Source: Sarcocystis neurona | Lineage: Eukaryota > Apicomplexa > Conoidasida > Eucoccidiorida > Sarcocystidae | DNA: 64,000 nt | Direction: 5' to 3' | Assembly (NCBI GenBank): GCA_000727475.1 | Contig: KL647289.1 | Coordinates: 4,096,019 to 4,160,018 of the forward strand | Part shown: positions 55,701 through 64,000 of the stretch, piece by piece | Numbering within the stretch: the first letter of the stretch is position 1 | Layout of the letters: each line of letters opens with the position of its first letter | Program-made: the position numbers and the translations under genes | The notes under the pieces: generated by a model | Told to the model about the DNA's origin: nothing | Databases searched by the model: none | Seen by the model: only the letters and a program-made list of their open reading frames with translations

Positions 55701-58700
55701 GACAGGTAAAGAAAGTGCGAAGAGTTTTTATGTCCGGAACGTGAAGAGACAGAGCGAGGCTTCTCACGCGCGCGTTGCACGAGCACGGTAGACCAGCATA
55801 GGGACAGGAAGACTTCAGACACGTGGACGGTGACTCCACACGACGCACTCCCAGAGCGGTCCACAGGCGGCGCATGAACGTCCGGACGGGCGCAGCTATC
55901 ACTGGTCTACTCACAAACGCGTCTACATGCCTGCAAAATACACCGCGGATAGCCACACTGACGTTCGCCTACGTACATGCGCACCTCTGCGGGCCAAGCG
56001 CGGTCGTTCGAACGTCGAAGTTGTTCACATATACTTTCACGTAGACTTCCGCGCGTAGACGCGCCCGTATGTACGTCCGACTACGTATCAGGCGGTGGCG
56101 CCTCCCCCCGCGCTGCAGGGAAACGCACACAACGGGCGTGTGTGGACTCCAGGCAGAGCAGCAGCAGCAGCAAGGAGACCGACGCGTGCATGTTTGTGGG
56201 GTGGTGGGAAGGGGACGGAGGTGTGCGCGTGGCGGTGTTGGCTGTGGAGGCGAGCCGTCTCGATCTGACGACGTGGCTGCTGCTGCTGCTGCGCGATGCA
56301 GGCCCAACTCTGACAGGCCTTTCCACTTCTGCGGCAGCAGCGACGGACGACACCGGCGCCAGCAGCGCCTCCTCCCGCGCCGCCGCAGCCGAACGATCAC
56401 GGGCTGCTGCGCTCGACGGTCAGCTGCCTTTCGCCTGCTCTATGTGTCTCTACCGAAGTACACCTCTGGATGCAGCCACTTCTTCCTCTTCGCTATCATG
56501 TTCTCCTGTTCATTTTGCATCTACGTATACACGTGTGTCTGTGTAGCTTACGTATGCACGTGTGCACCTTGGTGGGGCGCTCTACGAACACATATATGCA
56601 AGGGGATGCAGTCCCCGCGTCCTCCGTACATGTGTCGCAGTCCGGATGGCCACAACGCGAAGTAGGTGGACGTGTCTGCCCGAGGTGTACGTACGTGGAC
56701 ACGGATATTTGTCGTACAAGCGTAGAGGTTCTCATTACCATAAACTTACATGTATACACATATATATATCTATCTATCTATTTATGTGTATATATATATA
56801 TTTATGTGTATATATTTATATATATATATATATATATGTTTATGTGTATATATATATATATATTTATGTATTTATATATATATTGATGTATATATATGTA
56901 TATATTTATGTATATATTTATGTACACGTATACTTCCCGCTAGTGCACACGTGTTGCAAATCATATGAATACCATAAGTCGACTTTTTTGATGTGGCATG
57001 TAGATGTTGCGCGGTTGCAGAGACGTGAGCCCGGGGATGCGTCGATGTCTCGCTTATTCTCCCCAAACATTGCTGCATACCTGTCTATGTAGATATATAT
57101 TGTACGTATGTCACAAATGTGTATATTATATATATGTGTAGATACTGGCCACTTCGACTACTTGTAGACACACCCCTGCGTATGAGCCTCCTCACAGCGA
57201 CTTTGTTGCGTGGACGTAGAAGGGGGTAGATATTGTGTTACGAGTCACTTTTGCCCGGGGGTGCTTTACCAGCGTCATGATATTTGGAGCCTCAGGTCCA
57301 GTAAGCGCCCTCATACATACATTTATTTACATATATACACACATACACGTATATACACCCAGTATGTAATATACATGCGCATTTGACATGTATGTGTGTA
57401 TATAATGTAATGTATAGACATATATGCTACACATATACATACATATATATATATATTCGTTGTCGTGTCTGTTCACAACACGGGTGTCGTCGCCAGCAGA
57501 ACCACGTCTGCGGGCAGAACCGCACATACAGCCGCTTCCTTCCTATATAGATACACTGACACACGGCGTACATATATCTGTATGAATGTTGGGACATGAC
57601 GACCTGCACACATCTATGTGTAGGCTTACTGGTAGCCGTTTGATGAGGCCAGGGCACTTTGGTGGCTGTACCTATACATTCGTGCTCAAATGCACATATA
57701 TATATATATATATACCTACGTTTGTTGTAAGTGCTCTTGTGATAGCGAAGATACACGGGTGAGTATGTAGCGCTGCTCTTGAAGCTAAGAGAAGTACACA
57801 TATTAGAAGTATGTCGGTATGTATATAAACATATATAGATATATACAATATATACATGTATGTCGGTGTGTGTAGAGACGTAGGTATACATATATGTACA
57901 CACGTATGTATGTGTATATATATATGTATATGTGTATGAGTGAGTGTAGCAGCGTCAGAGTGGTGGTTGGTGTTGCGCTGTATGCATGCAGGATTTCCTG
58001 CACTTGGTCTCGGGTGCCGTAGAGGCACACGCAGCGCAACTGCTGCGGCGCTCGCGGCAGCTGCTGCTGCTGAGAAGCGACAGCGCTGCACCGGCGGGAC
58101 TCCACAAAGCAGCGGTGGCAACAGCGGCACCAGCAGCAGCGCAGCCAGCAGCAATGTGAGCACAAACAGCAGCAGCACCACAACCAGTGTTAGCCGCAGC
58201 TGCAGTAGCAGCGGCAGCAACAGCAGCGGCACGAGCAACAGCAATAACAACAATAACGGCGGTACCAGCAGCATTCTTAGCAGCAACACGTGCAGCAGTC
58301 GTACGAGCACCACCAGCACCTTACCGAACAATATTCCTACGGGCAGTAGAGACAGCGACACTGCGAGTTCGTCTTCAGTCGGTGGCGCGGCGAACAGTCC
58401 TCGTTCTTCAGCAGGTAGTGACCAGGTCTGCAATGATGCTGGTGCCACAGCAGCCCAGCGGCCAGATGTAACCGTCGGTAATTCTAAACCGGTAGAAGAA
58501 CTCGTCGCAGGAGCGGAAACAGCAGCCGCGCCTTGTTCAGGTGCCACTGCAGCGGAGTCAGCAGACTCTTCGTTCGCCGCTACCCGAATTTTCGAAGCCG
58601 CCGCAGCCCCCACTGCTGCGATGGTTAGCGCTCCTGCTGTGACAGCTCCTGCAGCTGCGTCGAAGTCTGCTACGCGTGTTGTCCGGTCTGCGCCTGCAGC

Positions 58701-61700
58701 AGCAGAGACCACTCCAGCGCCGTCCGCCGAGCAAATGTCGCGTCCTGAAGCATGTCATGCGTGCGTACGGAAGGCAGGTACTGCAGCACGAGAGGAAGTT
58801 CCATCTGCTGCGATCACCGCGGCAGCGCAGCAACGCCCAGCAGCTACTTGTGCGACAGCAACACCAGAAGCGGCGGCAATACCACCAAAAGCACCGGGTC
58901 CGGCACCAACGCGTGCTGCATCAGCAGAAGCAAGCGAGAAAGGAGAAGCAGCAAGCGACCGTGTACCAGCAGCAAGAGACACGAAGGAAGTCGTAACTGC
59001 TGCACTTGAGAGGCAACCCGCAACAGCAGGGAGTTTGAGCGAAGAAGAAGTAGCAGCAGCAGCAGCAGGTGACGGGTGGGCAGCAGCGCGTGAGAGTATA
59101 CCAGAAACAATGTCAGCAGTGCCCAGTGGCTTCGGTCCAGGAGCACTCGTGCACGTTATACCAGCAGCCGCAGGTGATTCTACAGCAGCAGGAGACGGAG
59201 TCGCAACGGACGGGGCTGCACTGGAGAATCTCGAAGCAGGCAGGAAGCAACAGTGCACCACCTCGCATGCGGCTGCTGCGCGACAGCGTCCCTCTTCACG
59301 AGGTGGACGTGGCAACCGCAGCAGCAGCAGCGGTTTTGCAGCAGTAGCAGCAGACCTACACGCCGGTGAGGAGGAAGAGAAACGTACCAAACCAGAGCAG
59401 CACGTGAAACAGCCGCAGGCAGAGCTGCTGCATCAAGAACAGCAGCAGACTGCTGGCGGTGCTCCTAGACTGGCGACTGTCGCCGAATGCGAAGATGGGC
59501 CTCAAGCGGCAGCGGACGGGAAAGCGCAACAGCAGCAGGAGGAAATGTGTACGAGAATTCATGATGGTAGCACTGGTGCCGCTACTCCTGTTAATGTTGC
59601 TGAAGAGACAGCCTCTCGTGGAAGTGCTTCTGCGGCCGCCATTGCCGCATCTGCAGGCACCGCAGCTCCTCAAAGTTGTTCTGCTGCTGGTGCTGCTGCA
59701 TCTCTTGACTCCAGGGGAGACGGTACCGGTACTGCAGCGATCATCACTGCTGCTGCTGCAGCAGCCGAGTCGAACACAACGCCGCAGGGCCCGGCTGTCA
59801 AGCGTAGAAAGCGCACTGCAGGCGCCGCTCCAGCTGCAGCAGCTGCTGCAGCGGAGGGAGGGCGACAGGAAGCGGCAGCAGCTGATGCTGGGACTGAGAG
59901 GCAGACGGAGACCCGGGTGACAGCAGCTGCGGCAGATGGGCCATTAGCAGGGGACTCAGCCGTTCAAGGCAATTACGACAGAGCGGTTTCTTCTGCGGCT
60001 GCAACAGTAATGGACGATACCAGCACCTCCACAAGCGAGGGTGCTACTGCGGCAGCAGCGCCTGCAGCTGGTCGTTCACAGGTAGCAGATGCTGCTGACT
60101 CTGCTGCTACGACAACTGCTGCCGCAGGAACAGCAGTCACTGCCAAATCTGCTGTTTCTACTCCATCTGACACTGTTCCTTCTGCGTTTGCTCGGGACGA
60201 CGTTGACGCTGCGAGTCTTACAGGTGGAAGTGGCGTCGCGACGGCTGCTTTCGGTAAGCGGCTTGACAGCGTTGTGGGAGATTGTGGGAAGCGGGGAGCA
60301 GCGGCAACAGGCGGAGAAGCGGCAGGAGCCGACGAGGAAGGAACGACAACGAGGGAGACAAGAACAGGGAAAGAAAGGAACTCAGGAGGACCAGCAGCAG
60401 CACAAGCATCCACGCAAGAAGAAGCAGTAGTGTGTGCTGCAGAGATATTGGCAGTAGGTACTGGTCCCCCGACGACGGCGCAGGGCCGTATTCGAAACGA
60501 ACAGCAGAGCGAGAGAGAGCAACACTCAGCAAAGAGAAGATGCAAGGCAGAGAACGGCAGCAGTAGTGCGAGGAGCAGCAGCAACCCGAGGGAGGCCCCT
60601 GCCTCAAGCAGCACGAAGATGGGACAGGCCGTTGCTGCGAACCGAAGTTCCTGCCCAGCCGAAGGAGCAGCGGAAACACCAGCAGAAGCGGAAACAGAAG
60701 GAGCAACCGTGAGGAGCGACAGCGGTGTAGAAGGGGGCAGGTCTACGGCGGAGGCGCGTGCCGGTTCCAACAGAGCAGCGGCAGAAGTTGATGCGGCTGC
60801 AGCGCTTAGTGAGGCAGCAACGGCACCAGCAGGCGATTCACTAAGAGAAGCAAATGCGAAGGCCGCAACAACAGTAGCAGGCGCCAAAAAACTCGGTGAG
60901 AAGGGAGGCTCAGCATGTACCGCCAAGCCCAGCAGCAGTAGCACACGTCAGAAGAGCGGCAATGGCGAAAGCGATAGCAGCAAGAGCAGCACGTGCGACA
61001 GTACCAACACGAGCGCTGGCAGCGGCAGCAGCACTTCCGATAGTCGCAACAGCAAGACTCTTGGTGGCGGCAGCAGTAGCAGGACACGCGACAACAATAG
61101 CGGCGGTAGTGTGGGTGAACGAGCGGCGGCACTTGCCAACAGCTCAAGCAACTTGAAACTCCGAGAGCTGGCCCCAAGTCAGACTGCAGCAGCGATGGGA
61201 CATCGCACAAGCAGCGGCGTGCATGCGGCGTCACCGAAGCACAGGACGACATCACGCACTTTTGAAAGTGTCCGTGGTGGCCACTCCAGCGCTGCAAGCA
61301 GCTCGGGAAGCAGCGGACGTGGGAAGCCAGACAACAACGATGGCATACCAGACAAGAAGAGCGGCACTGCGGACGAACAGAGCAGCAGCGGCGGCGCAGA
61401 TGCGGGGAGTCACTGCACAACGGGCAGCAGCAGCAGGACGGGTGGCCATAGCAGCGCAGCTTTACGCGCTGAATCCATCGAGGAGGACTCTCCGCCGTCT
61501 ACTGCGGCACTATTAGCTGAGCACACGCGAGGAAAGAAGCGGACGCGCCTGCCGCGGGGAGCGGGCCCATCGCAACAGATTGCTGCAGCTGCGGAAGACG
61601 GCGACGTCGGAGGTGCGGAATGTGATTTAGCAGCACAGGTCAAGACTACAGAGGTCGGAGTTGATGTGGCTGCTGCTGCGGCTGCAGACGATGAGGGAGG

Positions 61701-64000
61701 GGTAAAAGCGACGAAGAGAGAGGAACTCGAAGACAGCACGTTGGAGACGGCCGTGGCAGCCGGCAGGCAGAGCAGCAGCAGCGACAGCAGCAGCAGCAAC
61801 GACAGTTACAACAAGAATTCGAGTGATGGTGAGGCCAGTACTGGCCGACGCAGCACCAGCGGCAGCCGCAGCACTATCGCGCGCAGCAGCACGGTTGCCG
61901 TGGAAATGCATTCGCACGAAAGGAAAAAAGCCAGATGCAGCAGTCCGAAGAACAGCAGCAGCAGCAGTAGCCCCAGAAGCAGTAGTAGTAAAGCGCCTTC
62001 GCTGCGCGCAAGGGAGGCGGCAGACAACGATGCTGGCGATCTCTTCAGCATCCCCCCAACACGGTACGATAGCAGTACGAGCCGCAGAAGTAGCAGCGGC
62101 AGCAACCCGAGCAAGAGCAGCAGCAGCGCCAAGGCCACCAGCGGCGTTAGCAAGAGGGACGGAATGGGTGGCAGGGGCCGTGGAAGCGCCGCAGCTGGCG
62201 GACACTGCATGAAGAATTCTCGCAGACGATGGGGTAAAGGGTTACCTTCTGGCGGTAATACAAAAGGGGGAACAGCTCTTCTACGGGGCAACCACAACAA
62301 CAGCACGCTGTCAAGCTGTCGACCTGATGAGCAGCTGCAGCACGAGCAACCGGGTTTGAACCTTTCTCTCCAGCGACTGCTGTCGAAGGAAGAGACGAGC
62401 AGCACCATAAGCGTCAGCTGGGGCGCTCACAGCTGCAGCAGGAAAACAAGATCTCTGAAAGGTTTTTACACGCCGGGTATTCAACGAGCAAGCTCGGGGC
62501 GTGCCGGTAAGCTGCGAAAAAAACGAGCTCTTCCCTCCTGTGCAGCTAGTCCTGCTGCTTCTCCTCCCGTTTCTGGTGCTGTAGGTGCTGGTCATCCCGC
62601 TGGTGCTGCTGCCACGAACAGAGAAATGCGTCCTGGCTGGAGCAGGAGGGCCACTAGCATCGTGAAGAAGCGAAAGGCAGCCAGCGTGAACAACAGCAGT
62701 CCAAGCAGCAAAGCGGGCAGTAGCAGCAGCAAGCGCAGCAGCAACACCGAGGACCACGGTACCGGCAGTGCTGGGGAGAGGGTAGAGAAAGGATGTAGCG
62801 TGAAGGGCGACAGAGGGAGTAAAGCAGTCGCCGGTCGCGGCGGCAGTATGAGTAGCAACCCAGTGAAAAGCGATGGGACCGTGGCAGACGCGGCGGATGC
62901 AACACAGCGGAAAGGAGCATGGACATGTCGCTACCCAGCCACTGGTGCTTCGCATAGAAAAAGTAACGACAGAGGTACTGCTGCTGATGAATCACCTCTT
63001 AGTTGGGGACACAGTAGCAGCAACGCTAACACCGCCGTCAAGGACGCCCCCTGTAGCAGCAGCAGCAGGAACAACGTGAGCAGTGCGAGGGGATCCAAGA
63101 CAACCACCGCAGCAGCAACGAAGGGTGAATGTGTTCCGGAAAGAAAGACGGGGGAGTCTGCAATGGTGCGTGCGGCGTCTAGCGCTTCAGGCGCATCTGC
63201 TGCTACCTGCAGTCGCAGCAACGCGATGGCACCTAGAGATGCTACCAGCATCACTGGCGGCGTGAAGAACCAGGCACAATCCCACGTGTTGAGGAACAGC
63301 AATAATAGCAGCAGTGGCGGTTGTAGTAGTGATAAGAGCGTTAGTACTGATGGTAAAAAGGGTGGCAAGACTAGTTCGCGGACGAAGGCGTCTGTTGAGG
63401 ACGAGGGACTGGCTGGAGAACCCGAGCTGGAGGAGAAAGCACCTGGTGCTACCGGAAGTGGGGCGCACCGCACGACGGATGGCGGCGCGTGCGCCCGCGG
63501 CATGCCCCCTGTTGCGCCGACAGCTGCTGCTGCTGCAGGCAAATCTGTTGCTGCTGCAGGTTGCTCTGCTGCTTGGACTCAAAGCGAAGGTGCCGCTGTT
63601 GCAGCGGACGACGGTGTAAATGATGCTGCTGCTGCAAGGAGCGGCGCGGCTATGCCAGAAGTCGGGGGAGTCGCACACGCATGCTCGTCAACAGCGGAGG
63701 GAGAGACAGCAGAATCGGAGAGTAGTCCTACAAAAAGAGCAAAGACTGAAGAAAGTGCGAGTAGCAGCAAACGCGCCAAACAGGGAAAACAAGCGACTAC
63801 AGCTGCTCCTGGAACCGCCGCAACAACTGCGGGAGCAGCACCACGAGCAGAAATAGACACAACGGCTGCGGAATTAGGAGAACCGGCGCCGGCAGCAGCG
63901 AAAAAGAATACCGCGTTACTGGCGCTGAAGGGGAAGAGGAAATGTGCTTCGTCGTCTTCTTCATCCTACTCTCTTTCTTCTAGAGAGCAACACGGTACCG
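45998..64000 (+). CDS. Giant zinc-finger, polyGln/polyAla nuclear-type protein (3' end outside window)
   Basis: Exons: 45998-49738, 52320-55500, 56119-56457, 57992-beyond 64000; 13,270 nt so far, more than 4,420 residues. Junction phases are 0, 1 and 1 and agree on both sides. Visible parts are: a polyGln N-terminal half; an Ala/Ser middle; an RGG-like stretch (about 48980-49080); C2H2 finger YECPLC...H-x4-H (49604-49690) followed by VCFPC; C2H2 finger HCPLC-x12-H-x4-H (about 52690-52760); FACSMC at the end of exon 3; and a 2,000-codon Ala/Ser/Thr/Gly tail with basic NLS-like clusters. The start is chosen at 45998 ([20 protein letters not shown]) for its Kozak context; 45965 is an in-frame alternative. 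No family was recognised. Nuclear nucleic-acid or chromatin binding is inferred from the fingers and basic clusters. Confidence 0.68.
46845..46935 (+). repeat. 15-bp repeat encoding [10 protein letters not shown]
   Basis: About six units of CAGCAGCAATCCCTG with variants GTCCCG, CAGTG and GAATCC, in frame within the Gln-rich region. Confidence 0.85.
49604..49735 (+). other. C2H2 finger plus CxxC, coding
   Basis: CPLC followed by 15 residues, then H-x4-H (KHYIRRH), a basic RERKR linker and VCFPC at the exon end. Spacing fits a long-loop C2H2 finger; the extra CxxC may pair with residues encoded in the next exon. Confidence 0.65.
49739..52319 (+). other. Zinc-finger gene intron 1
   Basis: 2,581 nt. 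Contains TA tracts (about 50832-50850), a GTAT/TATG microsatellite (about 51000-51345), TCTG words (about 52080-52240), and no supported coding sequence. Acceptor GCTCGCATGCAG. A small additional exon cannot be excluded. Confidence 0.6.
51000..51345 (+). repeat. GTAT/TATG/TCTA microsatellite
   Basis: Long tetranucleotide-type repeat (GTATGTAT..., then CTATCTAT-like words) with interruptions. Gives Tyr/Val/Cys-rich frames that are not genes. Confidence 0.9.
52320..55500 (+). CDS. Zinc-finger gene exon 2
   Basis: 3,181 nt, acceptor GCATGCAG|CAC phase 0, donor ATGG|GTACGT phase 1. Ser/Thr/Asn-rich start, then [11 protein letters not shown] with H-x4-H (second finger), then about 800 residues of Glu/Gln/Ala low complexity. 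Non-repetitive sequence returns at the end: [20 protein letters not shown] and [14 protein letters not shown]. Confidence 0.78.
55501..56118 (+). other. Zinc-finger gene intron 2
   Basis: 618 nt; donor GTACGT, acceptor CCCCCCGCGCTGCAG with a C-rich tract. CACACA repeat just after the donor. Nothing else seen. Confidence 0.65.
56119..56457 (+). CDS. Zinc-finger gene exon 3
   Basis: 113 codons, phase 1 on both sides. Begins with two bases completing Gly, then [12 protein letters not shown], followed by [20 protein letters not shown] and [16 protein letters not shown], and ends FACSMCLYR at donor CGAA|GTACAC. It is mostly non-repetitive and therefore probably a folded part of the protein. Confidence 0.65.
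56458..57991 (+). other. Zinc-finger gene intron 3
   Basis: 1,534 nt with extended TA/TTTATG microsatellite (about 56755-56930) and further TA tracts (57425-57455, 57690-57710, 57830-57930). Acceptor CTGTATGCATGCAG. No coding support. Confidence 0.65.
57992..64000 (+). CDS. Zinc-finger gene exon 4, partial (open to window end)
   Basis: Reading from 57994 there is no stop codon to the last base, 2,002 codons. Composition is Ala, Ser, Thr, Gly and Gln with Asn runs near 58240. Basic clusters include [10 protein letters not shown] (about 59791), [10 protein letters not shown] (about 62509), IVKKRKAAS (about 62659), PTKRAKTEE with KRAKQGK (about 63727-63790) and KGKRKC (about 63934). A second frame from the same acceptor reads [20 protein letters not shown] but stops at 58156. 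The chosen frame is the one demanded by exon 3's phase. The tail gives little functional information beyond a likely nuclear location. Confidence 0.75.

Noticed and set aside
57992..58156. Alternative frame [20 protein letters not shown] from the same acceptor
   Set aside because: It needs a phase-0 donor not found in exon 3 and stops at 58156, whereas the phase-1 frame stays open for 6 kb. An alternative product cannot be fully excluded.
1..64000. tRNA, rRNA, CRISPR, transposase or telomere repeats
   Set aside because: No paired A/B boxes, rRNA core sequence, spaced direct repeats, transposase motifs or TTTAGGG arrays were seen while reading both strands.

Overview
The window looks like nuclear DNA of an Eimeria-type coccidian (Apicomplexa). 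The coding sequence is saturated with CAG-type trinucleotide repeats that give long runs of Gln, Ala and Ser. The genes have many exons, and introns and flanks carry (TA)n and TATG/TCTG microsatellites. There is one 651-base assembly gap. No bacterial features, tRNA, rRNA or CRISPR array were seen. The species cannot be fixed from the sequence alone; Eimeria is preferred over Cyclospora or Toxoplasma because of the density of homopolymeric amino-acid runs.

About 3.2-38.3 kb, plus strand: one giant gene. By matching the order of conserved blocks I joined 15 exons into a BIG/Sec7p-family guanine nucleotide exchange factor for ARF GTPases. The order is DCB, a Cys-rich zinc knuckle, HUS, the catalytic Sec7 domain, then the HDS regions. 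Counting from the first in-frame ATG the model is about 5,130 residues, roughly 2.5-3 times the usual family size; the excess is low-complexity insertion. All reading frames agree across all 14 inferred junctions. The true N-terminus, exon 12's donor and the gap inside intron 11 are unresolved. Such a protein would activate ARF at trans-Golgi or endosomal membranes.

About 38.3-46.0 kb: no complete gene could be built. Several short, splice-flanked open stretches look coding and may be pieces of another plus-strand gene, but none was recognised.

About 46.0 kb to the right edge, plus strand: a second giant gene, partial at its 3' side. Four phase-compatible exons encode a polyGln N-terminal half, an RGG-like stretch, a C2H2 finger followed by CxxC, a second C2H2 finger, another CxxC, and a 2,000-codon Ala/Ser/Thr-rich tail with several basic NLS-like clusters. 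The last exon stays open to the final base. A nuclear protein that binds nucleic acid or chromatin is inferred.

The most unusual pattern is the polarity of the trinucleotide repeats. Exons carry CAG on the sense strand. The 3' parts of many introns carry CTG on the same strand, ending at CTGCAG-type acceptors, and in some introns CAG follows the donor. This suggests that repeat polarity may take part in splice-site definition or intron folding.
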